NCBI GenBank assembly: GCA_007695015.1
Contig: REEN01000065.1
Span: 1-64,000 of the forward strand
Source of the DNA: Marinilabiliales bacterium
Lineage (GTDB): Bacteria > Bacteroidota > Bacteroidia > Bacteroidales > PUMT01
Reading direction: 5' to 3'
Length of the DNA: 64,000 bases
Shown here in pieces: positions 52,123-61,139 of this stretch (position 1 is the stretch's first letter; every line of letters starts with the position of its first letter). A program made the translations under genes and the position numbers. The notes below the pieces were generated by a model. It was not told where the DNA came from. It saw nothing but the letters and a program-made list of their open reading frames with translations, and made no database searches.

Positions 52123-52154
52123 TTTGGGTTATTGCCAAAATATTTATACATTTG
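52123..52154 (+). promoter_or_regulatory. Promoter of the tRNA-tuf unit
   Basis: TTTG (52123-52126), 20 nt, TACATTTG (52147-52154). The start would be near 52160, 40 nt before the first tRNA. It probably drives the four tRNAs and tuf. Confidence 0.7.
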
Positions 52155-52201
52155 CAAACCGATTTTGGAGGGTAACCTCGTGATCGTACGTTCTTTTTGA
52201 T

Positions 52202-52275
52202 GCCGATGTAGCTCAGCTGGTCAGAGCAGCTGATTTGTAATCAGCAGGTCGGGGGTTCGAATCCGTCCATCGGCT
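52202..52275 (+). tRNA. tRNA-Thr (anticodon TGT)
   Basis: 74 nt. Acceptor GCCGATG pairs with CATCGGC. The anticodon stem GCTGA/TCAGC encloses loop TTTGTAA with anticodon TGT, reading ACA. The T-arm is GGGGGTTCGAATCC-like. CCA is not encoded. Confidence 0.96.
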
Positions 52276-52296
52276 CAAGTGTGGTAAAAGTAACAG

Positions 52297-52382
52297 GGGG
52301 AGATACCAAAGTGGCCAACTGGGGCAGACTGTAAATCTGCTGTCGCACGACTTCGGAGGTTCGAATCCTTCTCTCCCCACCA
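52297..52382 (+). tRNA. tRNA-Tyr (anticodon GTA)
   Basis: This is a class II tRNA with a long variable arm. Acceptor GGGGAGA pairs with TCTCCCC; anticodon stem GCAGA/TCTGC with loop CTGTAAA gives GTA. The mature body ends at A52379. CCA (52380-52382) follows directly, so the 3' end is encoded, unlike in the other four tRNAs here. Confidence 0.96.
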
Positions 52383-52391
52383 GTTGCACAA

Positions 52392-52464
52392 GCGGGAGTA
52401 GCTCAGTTGGTAGAGCATCAGCCTTCCACGCTGAGGGTCGCGGGTCCGAGTCCCGTCTCCCGCT
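52392..52464 (+). tRNA. tRNA-Gly (anticodon TCC)
   Basis: 73 nt. Acceptor GCGGGAG pairs with CTCCCGC; anticodon stem TCAGC/GCTGA with loop CTTCCAC gives TCC, reading GGA. CCA is not encoded. Confidence 0.96.
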
Positions 52465-52472
52465 CTTTCATT

Positions 52473-52544
<72 letters not shown>

Positions 52545-52615
52545 CGAATATTTAATGTTTTTACAGAGTTTGAAACCAATAATTTTATATCATTTTATCT
52601 AATAATTCTGGAGTT

Positions 52616-53800
52616 ATGGCAAAAGCAAAATTTGAAAGAACCAAACCTCACGTCAATGTCGGAACCATAGGTCACGTCGACCATGGAAAAACCACCTTGA
52701 CTGCAGCGATTACACTCTTGCTTTCAAAAAAGGGCCTTTCAGAGATCAAGACCTTTGATCAGATCGACAATGCCCCCGAAGAGAAGGAGAGAGGTATTAC
52801 CATCAATACTGCACACGTTGAATATCAGACCGAAGCACGTCACTATGCACACGTTGACTGCCCAGGTCACGCCGACTATGTTAAGAACATGGTTACAGGT
52901 GCCGCGCAGATGGATGGTGCAATTCTCGTTGTAGCCGGTACTGACGGACCCATGCCCCAGACACGTGAGCATATACTTCTTGCACGCCAGGTGAACGTAC
53001 CCCGCCTTGTTGTTTTTATTAACAAGGTTGACATGGTTGACGATCCCGAGCTACTAGAGCTTGTTGAGATGGAAGTTCGTGAGCTGCTGAGCTTCTACGA
53101 TTTTGATGGCGACAATGCACCCGTTATTCACGGTTCGGCGCTTGGCGCCCTCAACGGAGAGGAGAAGTGGGAAGAGAAGGTGATGGAGCTTATGACCGCA
53201 GTTGACGAGTTTATTCCTGTTCCCCCGAGGGATGTTGAAAAGCCTTTCCTTATGCCTGTCGAAGATGTGTTCTCGATCACGGGACGTGGTACTGTTGCCA
53301 CCGGCAGGATTGAAACTGGTGTTGTTAACTCGGGCGAAGAGATGCAGCTTGTAGGCCTTGGTGCAGAAAGGAAGACTGTTGTTACAGGTGTTGAGATGTT
53401 CCGTAAGATACTTGACCGCGGTGAGGCAGGTGATAATGTAGGGCTGCTGCTCAGAGGTGTCGACAAGAAGGAGATCAAGAGGGGTATGGTTATAGCCAAG
53501 CCCGGATCGATCACTCCTCACACCAAGTTCAAGGCTGAGGTATACGTTCTGAAGAAGGATGAAGGCGGGCGTCACACTCCGTTCCACAACAATTACCGTC
53601 CGCAGTTTTTCCTGAGGACCCTTGACATTACCGGAGAGATCAAGCTTCCCGAGGGAACAGAAATGGTTATGCCCGGAGATAACGTTACGATAACAGTTGA
53701 GCTTATCTACCCCGTTGCCATCAATCAGAACCTCAGGTTTGCAATACGCGAGGGCGGACGTACCGTCGGAGCCGGACAGGTTATTGAAGTTCTGGATTAG
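52616..53800 (+). CDS. tuf: Elongation factor Tu
   Basis: The 394-residue GTPase begins [20 protein letters not shown] with the P-loop GHVDHGKTT, effector region [14 protein letters not shown]3 DCPGHADY and G4 NKVD. Domain 2 ([15 protein letters not shown]) and domain 3 ([14 protein letters not shown]) follow. It carries aminoacyl-tRNA to the ribosome. Location after Thr-Tyr-Gly-Thr tRNAs and before tRNA-Trp, secE and nusG is the classical bacterial arrangement. Confidence 0.99.
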   Translation: MAKAKFERTKPHVNVGTIGHVDHGKTTLTAAITLLLSKKGLSEIKTFDQIDNAPEEKERGITINTAHVEYQTEARHYAHVDCPGHADYVKNMVTGAAQMDGAILVVAGTDGPMPQTREHILLARQVNVPRLVVFINKVDMVDDPELLELVEMEVRELLSFYDFDGDNAPVIHGSALGALNGEEKWEEKVMELMTAVDEFIPVPPRDVEKPFLMPVEDVFSITGRGTVATGRIETGVVNSGEEMQLVGLGAERKTVVTGVEMFRKILDRGEAGDNVGLLLRGVDKKEIKRGMVIAKPGSITPHTKFKAEVYVLKKDEGGRHTPFHNNYRPQFFLRTLDITGEIKLPEGTEMVMPGDNVTITVELIYPVAINQNLRFAIREGGRTVGAGQVIEVLD

Positions 53801-53812
53801 TACCGAACAGGA

Positions 53813-53845
53813 AACAGGTGAATGCCCGCGGGCATTCTGCCTGTT
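53813..53845 (+). terminator. Hairpin between tuf and tRNA-Trp
   Basis: AACAGG (53813-53818) pairs with CCTGTT (53840-53845), and GAATGCC (53820-53826) with GGCATTC (53831-53837), around loop CGCG. The T-run after it is weak (TTTGCATTCC). It may be a partial terminator or an RNA-processing site between tuf mRNA and the tRNA. Confidence 0.5.
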
Positions 53846-53857
53846 TGCATTCCAGAC

Positions 53858-53930
53858 ACGGGTGTAGCTCAATTGGTAGAGTAGCGGTCTCCAAAACCGT
53901 TGGCTGGGAGTTCGAGTCTCTCCACCCGTG
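53858..53930 (+). tRNA. tRNA-Trp (anticodon CCA)
   Basis: 73 nt. Acceptor ACGGGTG pairs with CACCCGT; anticodon stem GCGGT/ACCGT with loop CTCCAAA gives anticodon CCA, reading TGG; discriminator G. The 3' CCA is not encoded. It lies 15 nt before secE, so it must be cut out of the same transcript. Confidence 0.96.
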
Positions 53931-53945
53931 CTAATTAATTTCAAC

Positions 53946-54137
53946 ATGAGAATCAAGACATATTTTCAGGAAGCTTTTACCGAACTTGTACATAAAGTGT
54001 CCTGGCCAACATGGGCGGAGCTGCAGAATTCAGCCGTGGTGGTTATGATCGCCTCCTTCATCATAGCCATGATAGTTTTTGGAATGGATATGGTTTTTGA
54101 AAATTTTATGGAGGTTATTTACAGCATATTCTATTAA
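53946..54137 (+). CDS. secE: Preprotein translocase subunit SecE
   Basis: The 63-residue protein begins [20 protein letters not shown] with the conserved amphipathic helix and WPTW motif ([10 protein letters not shown]). One membrane helix ([20 protein letters not shown]) follows. It holds the SecY channel together. The short single-helix form is usual outside enterobacteria. Confidence 0.94.
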   Translation: MRIKTYFQEAFTELVHKVSWPTWAELQNSAVVVMIASFIIAMIVFGMDMVFENFMEVIYSIFY

Positions 54138-54150
54138 TGCGGGAGTTGTA

Positions 54151-54699
54151 ATGAGTGATAACATAAAAAAGTGGTACGTACTCAGAGCTATCGGGGGGAA
54201 GGAGAAGAAAGTCAAGGAATACCTGGAAAGTGAGATCAACAGGCTGAACCTGCAGGACTATATTTCACAGGTTCTGATCCCGACCGAAAAGGTCTATAAG
54301 ATACGAAGCGGGAAAAAGATCAGCAAGGAGAGAAACTATTTCCCGGGATACGTGCTTGTTGAAGCAGTTCTTGCCGGTGAGATACCTCACATACTTCAGA
54401 ATATCCCGAATGTTATCGGGTTCCTTGGCAGCAGCAAGGGCGATGAACCGGTGCCGCTGCGCCAGTCCGAGGTAAACCGCATACTCGGAAAGGTAGATGA
54501 GCTTGCTGCAAGTGAGGAGGAGATCAATGTGCCGTTTTTTGTCGGTGAAGCCGTCAAGGTTATAGATGGACCCTTCAACAGCTTTACAGGGATAATTGAG
54601 GAGGTGAATGATGAGAAGAAAAAACTCAAGGTGATGGTAAAGATATTCGGGCGCAAGACACCTCTGGAACTGAGTTTTATGCAGGTTGAGAAAGAGTAG
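54151..54699 (+). CDS. nusG: Transcription termination/antitermination factor NusG
   Basis: From the ATG at 54151, 182 residues: NGN domain ([52 protein letters not shown]) and C-terminal KOW domain ([39 protein letters not shown]). It binds RNA polymerase to keep it moving and links it to Rho or ribosomes. An upstream in-frame ATG at 54079 lies inside secE and is not used. Confidence 0.97.
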   Translation: MSDNIKKWYVLRAIGGKEKKVKEYLESEINRLNLQDYISQVLIPTEKVYKIRSGKKISKERNYFPGYVLVEAVLAGEIPHILQNIPNVIGFLGSSKGDEPVPLRQSEVNRILGKVDELAASEEEINVPFFVGEAVKVIDGPFNSFTGIIEEVNDEKKKLKVMVKIFGRKTPLELSFMQVEKE

Positions 54700-54839
54700 C
54701 TGCATCTGGCAGCGATTAATCAGGAAACTGTTACGCATCCTTTCATATATATTAATTTTTCATGTATTATGAACCAACCGAATCAGGATCATGCAGAATT
54801 TTTCACAGGATCTGACAGCGGATGTTTCATATAACAAAG

Positions 54840-54872
54840 ACGGTTATTGACAAGCTTCCAGGAAGTAACCGT
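54840..54872 (+). promoter_or_regulatory. Hairpin in the rplK leader, candidate L1-responsive element
   Basis: ACGGTTA (54840-54846) pairs perfectly with TAACCGT (54866-54872). Inside, AGCTTCC and GGAAG can form a short second stem, leaving an unpaired stretch TTGACA on one side. Two stems joined by a one-sided bulge just before rplK is the general form of L1 binding sites in L11-operon mRNAs. The match is by shape only. Confidence 0.4.
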
Positions 54873-54899
54873 TGCACAAAAAGCAAATAAAGTAAAACT

Positions 54900-55343
54900 A
54901 TGGCAAAAGAAGTTGCTGGATTAATTAAGTTGCAGATCAGGGGTGGCGCCGCCAATCCGTCTCCTCCGGTGGGCCCGGCGCTTGGCGCCAAGGGTGTTAA
55001 CATCATGGAGTTTTGCAAGCAATTTAATGCCAGGACCCAGTCAAGCGCTGGAAAACTGTTGCCGGTAATTATTACGGTCTATTCTGACAAATCGTTTGAT
55101 TTTATCGTTAAGACCCCGCCGGTTGCAGTTCAGCTGATGGAAGCCTCCAAGGTACAGAAAGGTTCTTCTGAACCCAACAGTATGAAGGTGGCTTCGGTAA
55201 CATGGGACCAGGTAAAAAAGATTGCCGAGGACAAAATGCCCGACCTCAACGCTTTTACTGTTGAGTCGGCAATGAAGATGGTGGCCGGTACAGCCAGGAG
55301 TATGGGGATAACCGTAAAGGGAGCTTCCCCTTTTGCTAATTGA
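54900..55343 (+). CDS. rplK: 50S ribosomal protein uL11
   Basis: This 147-residue protein has the L11 N-domain [20 protein letters not shown] followed by [18 protein letters not shown], and the rRNA-binding C-domain ending [16 protein letters not shown]. It forms the GTPase-associated stalk base with L10 and L12. It starts 200 bp after nusG, the largest gap in this ribosomal run, which contains the leader hairpin. Confidence 0.98.
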   Translation: MAKEVAGLIKLQIRGGAANPSPPVGPALGAKGVNIMEFCKQFNARTQSSAGKLLPVIITVYSDKSFDFIVKTPPVAVQLMEASKVQKGSSEPNSMKVASVTWDQVKKIAEDKMPDLNAFTVESAMKMVAGTARSMGITVKGASPFAN

Positions 55344-55361
55344 TAATTATATCTATTGATA

Positions 55362-56054
55362 ATGACTAAACTCACTAAAAACAGAAAAGCAGCTCTGGAG
55401 AAACTTGAACCCGGTAAGCTTTACAAATTGAGCGAGGCAGCAGAGATGGTTAAGGATATAACATCCGCACGTTTTGATGCATCGGTCGATATTGATATGA
55501 GGCTTGGTGTAGACCCGAGAAAAGCCAACCAGATGGTCAGGGGAGTTGTTACCCTGCCCAACGGAACCGGCAAGGAGATACGGGTCCTGGTTTTGTGTTC
55601 ACCTGACAAGGAGGAAGAGGCTAAAGCTGCCGGTGCAGATCATGTCGGTCTTGACGAGTATGTTGAGAAGATCAAGGGAGGATGGACAGATGTGGATGTT
55701 ATTATAACCATGCCTTCTGTTATGGCAAAGGTAGGACAGCTCGGCCGGATACTGGGGCCACGCGGACTGATGCCTAATCCCAAGAGCGGCACGGTTACTA
55801 TGGATATCGGAAAGGCCGTAACCGAGGTCAAGGCAGGTAAGATCGATTTCAAGGTAGACAAGTTTGGTATCGTTCATACTTCGATAGGTAAGGTATCTTT
55901 TGAAACTCCCAAGCTGGTTGAGAATGCCAGGGAGTTTATTCAGACCATTCTTAAGCTCAAACCTGCTGCTGCGAAAGGTACATACATAAGGAGCATATAT
56001 CTTTCAAGCACTATGAGCCCCGGTCTGAAAATTGATCCTAAGTCAGTTGATTAG
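55362..56054 (+). CDS. rplA: 50S ribosomal protein uL1
   Basis: The 230-residue protein from the ATG at 55362 shows [20 protein letters not shown] and the L1 signature [20 protein letters not shown], plus [20 protein letters not shown]. It binds 23S helix 76-78 and in many bacteria represses its own operon by binding the leader RNA. It starts 18 bp after rplK. Confidence 0.98.
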   Translation: MTKLTKNRKAALEKLEPGKLYKLSEAAEMVKDITSARFDASVDIDMRLGVDPRKANQMVRGVVTLPNGTGKEIRVLVLCSPDKEEEAKAAGADHVGLDEYVEKIKGGWTDVDVIITMPSVMAKVGQLGRILGPRGLMPNPKSGTVTMDIGKAVTEVKAGKIDFKVDKFGIVHTSIGKVSFETPKLVENAREFIQTILKLKPAAAKGTYIRSIYLSSTMSPGLKIDPKSVD

Positions 56055-56055
56055 C

Positions 56056-56114
56056 AAGGCAGTTCCGGATTGAAAAATTTCCCTTCCGGGGAAATGAAAG
56101 CCACTGACTGCTTT
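56056..56114 (+). promoter_or_regulatory. Structured leader upstream of rplJ (candidate L10 leader)
   Basis: AAGGCAGT (56056-56063) pairs with ACTGCTTT (56107-56114, one G-U pair), enclosing a perfect hairpin ATTTCCC/GGGAAAT (56077-56095) with loop TTCCG. It starts 2 nt after the rplA stop and 100 nt before rplJ. L10-L12 complexes are known to bind such leaders and repress rplJL translation. No attempt to place the kink-turn was successful by eye. Confidence 0.5.
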
Positions 56115-56214
56115 ATTAAAATTTTACAGATATGGAAGAAAAGGTTTTATATGAATTGATTTAACCGGGATTTATTCCATGTCTTATACAAATTGTTTAA
56201 TGTAATCAACAATA

Positions 56215-56733
56215 ATGAAGCGAGAAGATAAGAACGTGATTATTCAGGAGCTTACCGAAAAGCTGAACAGGTATGATCATTTTTACCTGACAAACATTTC
56301 CGACCTGAATGCGGCTGATACAAGCCTGTTGAGAAGGAAATGCTTTGACAGAAGCATCAACCTGGTGGTGGTAAAAAATACCCTGCTGAGGAAAGCACTT
56401 GAGCAATCGGAAAAAAATTTCGACAACCTGTACGATGTTCTGAAAGATTCAACATCGGTCATGTTTTCGGAAACAGCCAATGTTCCTGCCAAACTTATAA
56501 AGGAGTTCCGCAAAACGCATGAGAGGCCTTTGCTTAAGGCAGCATTCGTTGAGGAGTCCTTTTACTTTGGCGACGACCAGGTAGATATTCTTTCCCAGCT
56601 CAAGTCACGCGAAGAGCTGATAGGAGACATAATTATGCTACTCCAGTCACCCGCCAAAAATGTCGTATCGGCCCTACAGTCCGGTGGCGGCAAGCTGGCA
56701 GGAATTGTAAAAACTTTATCAGAAAAAGAGTAA
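56215..56733 (+). CDS. rplJ: 50S ribosomal protein uL10
   Basis: The 172-residue protein begins MKREDKNVIIQELTEKLNRY and has the L10 pattern HFYLTNISDLNAADTSLLRR, VVKNTLLRKAL and the C-terminal helix that binds L12 dimers (LLQSPAKNVVSALQSGGGKL). It anchors the L12 stalk. It starts about 160 bp after rplA, the gap holding the structured leader, and 35 bp before rplL. Confidence 0.97.
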   Translation: MKREDKNVIIQELTEKLNRYDHFYLTNISDLNAADTSLLRRKCFDRSINLVVVKNTLLRKALEQSEKNFDNLYDVLKDSTSVMFSETANVPAKLIKEFRKTHERPLLKAAFVEESFYFGDDQVDILSQLKSREELIGDIIMLLQSPAKNVVSALQSGGGKLAGIVKTLSEKE

Positions 56734-56768
56734 AAAATCAGAACAATCAAAATTAAATTCTACAAAAA

Positions 56769-57143
56769 ATGGCAGATTTAAAAGCGTTTGCAGAGCAATT
56801 GGTTAACTTGACTGTAAAAGAGGTAAATGAGCTGGCTCAGATCCTTAAGGATGAATATGGTATTGAGCCTGCTGCAGCTGCAGTTGCAGTTGCAGGTCCC
56901 GCTGCAGCCGAAGGTGCGGCAGCTGAAGAGAAGACACAGTTTGATGTGATACTGACAGCACCAGGTGGTGCAAAATTGCAGATAGTTAAGCTGGTTAAGG
57001 AACTGACCGGACTTGGTCTGAAAGAGGCTAAGGAGTTGGTTGACGGTGCCCCTAAGCCTGTTAAGGAAGGTGTATCAAAGGAAGAAGCCGAATCGGTCAA
57101 ATCACAACTTGAAGAAGCAGGAGCAGAAGTTGAACTTAAATAG
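56769..57143 (+). CDS. rplL: 50S ribosomal protein bL12
   Basis: The 124-residue protein has the N-terminal dimerisation helix pair ([20 protein letters not shown]), an Ala-rich hinge (about 38-55) and the C-terminal domain with [20 protein letters not shown] and [20 protein letters not shown]. It recruits translational GTPases. Confidence 0.98.
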   Translation: MADLKAFAEQLVNLTVKEVNELAQILKDEYGIEPAAAAVAVAGPAAAEGAAAEEKTQFDVILTAPGGAKLQIVKLVKELTGLGLKEAKELVDGAPKPVKEGVSKEEAESVKSQLEEAGAEVELK

Positions 57144-57169
57144 CAATTACCAGATAATATTGGTGCTTA

Positions 57170-57207
57170 GGGGTTTAGAATCTTGAAAATAGATTCTAAC
57201 CCTTTTT
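57170..57207 (+). terminator. Attenuator-like terminator between rplL and rpoB
   Basis: GGGTTTAGAATC (57171-57182) pairs with GATTCTAACCC (57192-57202), with one bulged T, around a 9-nt loop and followed by five Ts (57203-57207). It lies 27 nt after rplL and 43 nt before rpoB. Partial termination here would lower RNA polymerase synthesis relative to ribosomal stalk proteins, as in the E. coli rplL-rpoB attenuator. Confidence 0.8.
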
Positions 57208-57249
57208 ATTGTTATAACTGTCAGGCTTCAACTTTAATAATTTTATAAG

Positions 57250-60200
57250 ATGTGTGCAGCAAATAACGGAAGTAAAAGGATAAACTTTTCGTCATCAAAG
57301 ATCCAACTTGAATATCCTGATTTTCTTGAAATACAGATCAAATCATTTTCCGATTTCTTTCAAATGGGAACACCACCCGAAAACCGGAAAAATGAAGGTC
57401 TGTTCAGGGTTTTTAACGAGAATTTTCCTATAACAGACACCAGGAACAATTTTGTACTTGAGTTTATCGATTATTATATTGATCCGCCCAGGTACTCCAT
57501 TGAAGAGTGTATTGAGCGGGGCCTTTCATATAATGTGCCTCTGAAAGCAAAGTTGAAACTCTATTGTACCGACCCGGAACACGAGGACTTCGATACGGTG
57601 ATATCTGATGTCTATCTGGGGACTGTTCCCTACATGACTGACCGGGGTACTTTTGTTATTAATGGTGCTGAAAGGGTTATAGTATCGCAGCTGCACCGTT
57701 CACCCGGTGTTTTCTTCGGGCAAAGTATACATGCCAACGGGACCAAGCTTTATTCTGCAAGGATAATTCCCTTCAAGGGATCGTGGATTGAGTTTGCGAC
57801 CGACATCAACAATGTGATGTATGCCTATATAGACAGGAAGAAAAAGCTTCCCGTCACAACCCTGTTGCGTGCAATAGGCTTCGAAAGCGACAAGGATATT
57901 CTTGAGATATTTGACCTTGCCGATGACATCAAGGTATCAAAAACAGCTCTCAAAAAGAATGTTGGCAGGAAACTTGCCGCCAGGGTGCTTAAGACATGGG
58001 TTGAGGATTTTGTTGATGAAGACACCGGCGAGGTCGTATCCATAGAAAGGAACGAGGTGATTATTGACCGTGAAACGGTTCTCGAGAATGACCATATTGA
58101 AGAGATAATCGATTCCGGGGCACAAAATATACTTCTCCACAAGGAGAACCAGAATCTGGCGGACTTTGCAATAATATACAATACCCTTCAAAAGGATCCC
58201 TGTAACTCTGAAAAGGAGGCTGTGCTGCATATTTACAGGCAGCTGAGGAATTCAGAACCACCCGATGAGACTACGGCACGCGATGTTATCGAAAAGCTCT
58301 TCTTTTCCGACAAACGTTATGACCTGGGTGATGTGGGTCGCTACAGGATAAACAGGAAGCTCGGACTTGATACAGATATTGACACCAAGGTGCTTACCAG
58401 GGAAGATATTATCAGCATCATAAAGTATCTGATCGAACTGATAAATTCAAAGACAGATGTTGATGATATTGATCATCTCAGTAACAGGCGCGTGAGGACG
58501 GTGGGAGAGCAGATGGCTAATCAGTTCGGAGTGGGACTGGCACGTATGGCACGTACGATCAGGGAAAGAATGAATGTTCGTGACAACGAGGTGTTTACTC
58601 CGATTGACCTGATAAACTCGAAGACCCTTTCATCGGTAATAAACTCATTTTTTGGGACGAACCAGCTTTCTCAGTTCATGGACCAGACCAACCCGCTGGC
58701 CGAGATGACTCACAAACGGCGTATGTCAGCTTTGGGCCCCGGAGGTTTGTCGCGCGAAAGGGCCGGTTTTGAAGTTCGTGACGTTCACTATACGCATTAC
58801 GGCCGTCTGTGCCCGATTGAGACGCCAGAGGGTCCGAATATCGGACTTATCTCTTCGTTGTGCGTCTATGCCAAGATCAACGATCTTGGGTTTATAGAGA
58901 CTCCCTACAGGCCAGTTGAGAACGGTAAGGTGAGCCTGGATCCCAGTAAAATTATCTACCTGAGCGCTGAAGAGGAAGAGGCTAAGACCATTGCACAGGC
59001 GAATGCCTTGCTGAACGATGACGGTTCGTTTATTAATTCCAGGGTTAAGGCAAGATTTAACGGCGATTTCCCGCTGGCAGAGCAGGAGCAGGTGGAACTG
59101 ATGGACGTGGCGCCAAACCAGATTGCTTCGATCGCCGCATCTTTGATACCTTTCCTTGAGCACGACGACGCCAACAGGGCGCTGATGGGCTCAAACATGA
59201 TGAGACAGGCCGTGCCCCTGCTCAAACCTGAGGTTCCGGTCGTGGGTACCGGACTAGAGTCGAAGGTGGCAGCAGATTCGAGGGTCCTGATCGTTGCCGA
59301 AGGCGAAGGAGTTGTTGAATATGTTGATGCCGAAGAGATACTAATTCGATATACCCGGTCGGACAAGGAGCAGTTTGTGAGCTTTGACCCCGAGGTTAAG
59401 AGGTACAGGCTGCCTAAATTCAAAAAGACCAACCAGAATACGGTGCTTACCCTTAAGCCTATGGTGGCCAAGGGCGACAAGGTTCATAAAGGACAGATAC
59501 TTACCGAGGGCTATGGTACAAGCCAGGGAGAACTCGCCCTGGGCCGGAACCTGAAGGTGGCATTCATGCCCTGGAAAGGATACAATTTTGAAGATGCCAT
59601 CGTTATAAGCGAGAAGCTGGTCAGGGAGGATTTCTTTACATCCATTCATGTCGATGAGTACCTTCTTGAGGTCAGGGATACCAAGCGTGGCATGGAGGAG
59701 CTGACATCCGACATACCCAATGTAAGCGAGGAGGCCACGAAAGATCTTGATGAGAACGGTATCATCCGCATCGGGGCGGAGGTCAACCCCGGCGATATAC
59801 TGATCGGCAAGATCACGCCCAAAGGAGAATCAGATCCTTCTCCAGAGGAGAAGCTGTTACGTGCCATATTCGGCGACAAGGCAGGTGATGTTAAGGATGC
59901 ATCGCTAAAGGCGTCGCCATCGCTGCATGGTGTGGTAATAGACAAAAAGTTGTTCTCCAGGTCAGTAAAAGATAAAAAGGTAAAGCTGTCAGAGAAGGCA
60001 ACCATAGCTAAGCTTGATGAGGAGTTCAACAACAGGATAGAGGATCTTACCGGTAAGCTGGTAGACAAGCTGTTCATTCTGGTCAACGGCCGCACTTCCC
60101 AGGGAGTGAAAAGCTATCTCAACGTTGAGGTTGTACCGAAAGGAGTCAAGTTCACCCAGAAACAGCTCCAGGAGATAGATTACCTTAATGTAAACCCCAA

Positions 60201-61065
60201 CAAATGGACAACCGACAAGGAGAGGAACGAAACCGTAAAGCTCCTTATACAGAACTATATACTGAAGTGCAAGCAGCATGATGCTGTATACAAGAGGAAA
60301 AAGTACAATCTCACCATAGGTGATGAGCTGCCGGCAGGTATAGTGCAGATGGCAAAGGTTTATATAGCCAAGAAGAGAAAGATCAAGGTCGGCGACAAGA
60401 TGGCCGGCCGTCACGGCAACAAGGGTATCGTATCCAGGATAGTTCGTGAAGAGGACATGCCTTTCCTTGAAGACGGAACCCCGGTTGATATTGTTCTCAA
60501 CCCCCTTGGTGTGCCTTCAAGGATGAACCTGGGGCAGATCTATGAAACGGTCCTTGGCTGGGCCGGGGAAGAGCTGGGTATGACATTTGCCACACCAATT
60601 TTTGACGGCGCAAATATAGATCAGATAACCGGTTATACTAAAAAGGCCGGACTGCCGGAATTCGGCAAGACATACCTTTATGACGGCGGAACAGGCGAAC
60701 GTTTTGACCAGCCCGCCACTGTTGGCGTGATATATATGATGAAGCTGGGCCATATGGTGGATGACAAGATGCATGCACGGTCTATAGGGCCCTATTCACT
60801 AATAACGCAGCAGCCCCTGGGCGGTAAGGCACAGTTCGGCGGACAGCGTTTCGGGGAAATGGAGGTATGGGCGCTTGAAGCGTTCGGCGCTTCACATATC
60901 CTGCAGGAGATTCTTACGATCAAGTCTGATGACGTGATCGGTCGTGCCAAGGCATATGAGAGCATAGTAAAGGGCGATCCCCTGCCACAGGCGGGAATTC
61001 CCGAATCTCTCAACGTTCTTCTGCACGAGTTGCGGGGACTGGGTTTGAGTATCAACCTGGTCTGA
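57250..61065 (+). CDS. rpoB: DNA-directed RNA polymerase subunit beta
   Basis: The 1271-residue protein is complete. Motifs include the rifampicin-region [20 protein letters not shown] followed by [57 protein letters not shown] and the C-terminal [20 protein letters not shown]. No resistance-type change is seen in the short rifampicin cluster (Asp, Gln, His and Ser positions look wild-type). Start 107 bp after rplL. Confidence 0.99.
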   Translation: MCAANNGSKRINFSSSKIQLEYPDFLEIQIKSFSDFFQMGTPPENRKNEGLFRVFNENFPITDTRNNFVLEFIDYYIDPPRYSIEECIERGLSYNVPLKAKLKLYCTDPEHEDFDTVISDVYLGTVPYMTDRGTFVINGAERVIVSQLHRSPGVFFGQSIHANGTKLYSARIIPFKGSWIEFATDINNVMYAYIDRKKKLPVTTLLRAIGFESDKDILEIFDLADDIKVSKTALKKNVGRKLAARVLKTWVEDFVDEDTGEVVSIERNEVIIDRETVLENDHIEEIIDSGAQNILLHKENQNLADFAIIYNTLQKDPCNSEKEAVLHIYRQLRNSEPPDETTARDVIEKLFFSDKRYDLGDVGRYRINRKLGLDTDIDTKVLTREDIISIIKYLIELINSKTDVDDIDHLSNRRVRTVGEQMANQFGVGLARMARTIRERMNVRDNEVFTPIDLINSKTLSSVINSFFGTNQLSQFMDQTNPLAEMTHKRRMSALGPGGLSRERAGFEVRDVHYTHYGRLCPIETPEGPNIGLISSLCVYAKINDLGFIETPYRPVENGKVSLDPSKIIYLSAEEEEAKTIAQANALLNDDGSFINSRVKARFNGDFPLAEQEQVELMDVAPNQIASIAASLIPFLEHDDANRALMGSNMMRQAVPLLKPEVPVVGTGLESKVAADSRVLIVAEGEGVVEYVDAEEILIRYTRSDKEQFVSFDPEVKRYRLPKFKKTNQNTVLTLKPMVAKGDKVHKGQILTEGYGTSQGELALGRNLKVAFMPWKGYNFEDAIVISEKLVREDFFTSIHVDEYLLEVRDTKRGMEELTSDIPNVSEEATKDLDENGIIRIGAEVNPGDILIGKITPKGESDPSPEEKLLRAIFGDKAGDVKDASLKASPSLHGVVIDKKLFSRSVKDKKVKLSEKATIAKLDEEFNNRIEDLTGKLVDKLFILVNGRTSQGVKSYLNVEVVPKGVKFTQKQLQEIDYLNVNPNKWTTDKERNETVKLLIQNYILKCKQHDAVYKRKKYNLTIGDELPAGIVQMAKVYIAKKRKIKVGDKMAGRHGNKGIVSRIVREEDMPFLEDGTPVDIVLNPLGVPSRMNLGQIYETVLGWAGEELGMTFATPIFDGANIDQITGYTKKAGLPEFGKTYLYDGGTGERFDQPATVGVIYMMKLGHMVDDKMHARSIGPYSLITQQPLGGKAQFGGQRFGEMEVWALEAFGASHILQEILTIKSDDVIGRAKAYESIVKGDPLPQAGIPESLNVLLHELRGLGLSINLV

Positions 61066-61139
61066 TATTAAAATGTGTTGGCCGGCTGGCCCCACAAGCC
61101 TGCCCGGTCTGTTTGGTTAATAAATTAATTGAATCAGAT

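Noticed and set aside
53054-53956. 300-residue open frame antisense to tuf
   Set aside because: It lies over the highly conserved EF-Tu gene and tRNA-Trp; the protein shows no family features, and codon constraint from tuf explains the open frame.
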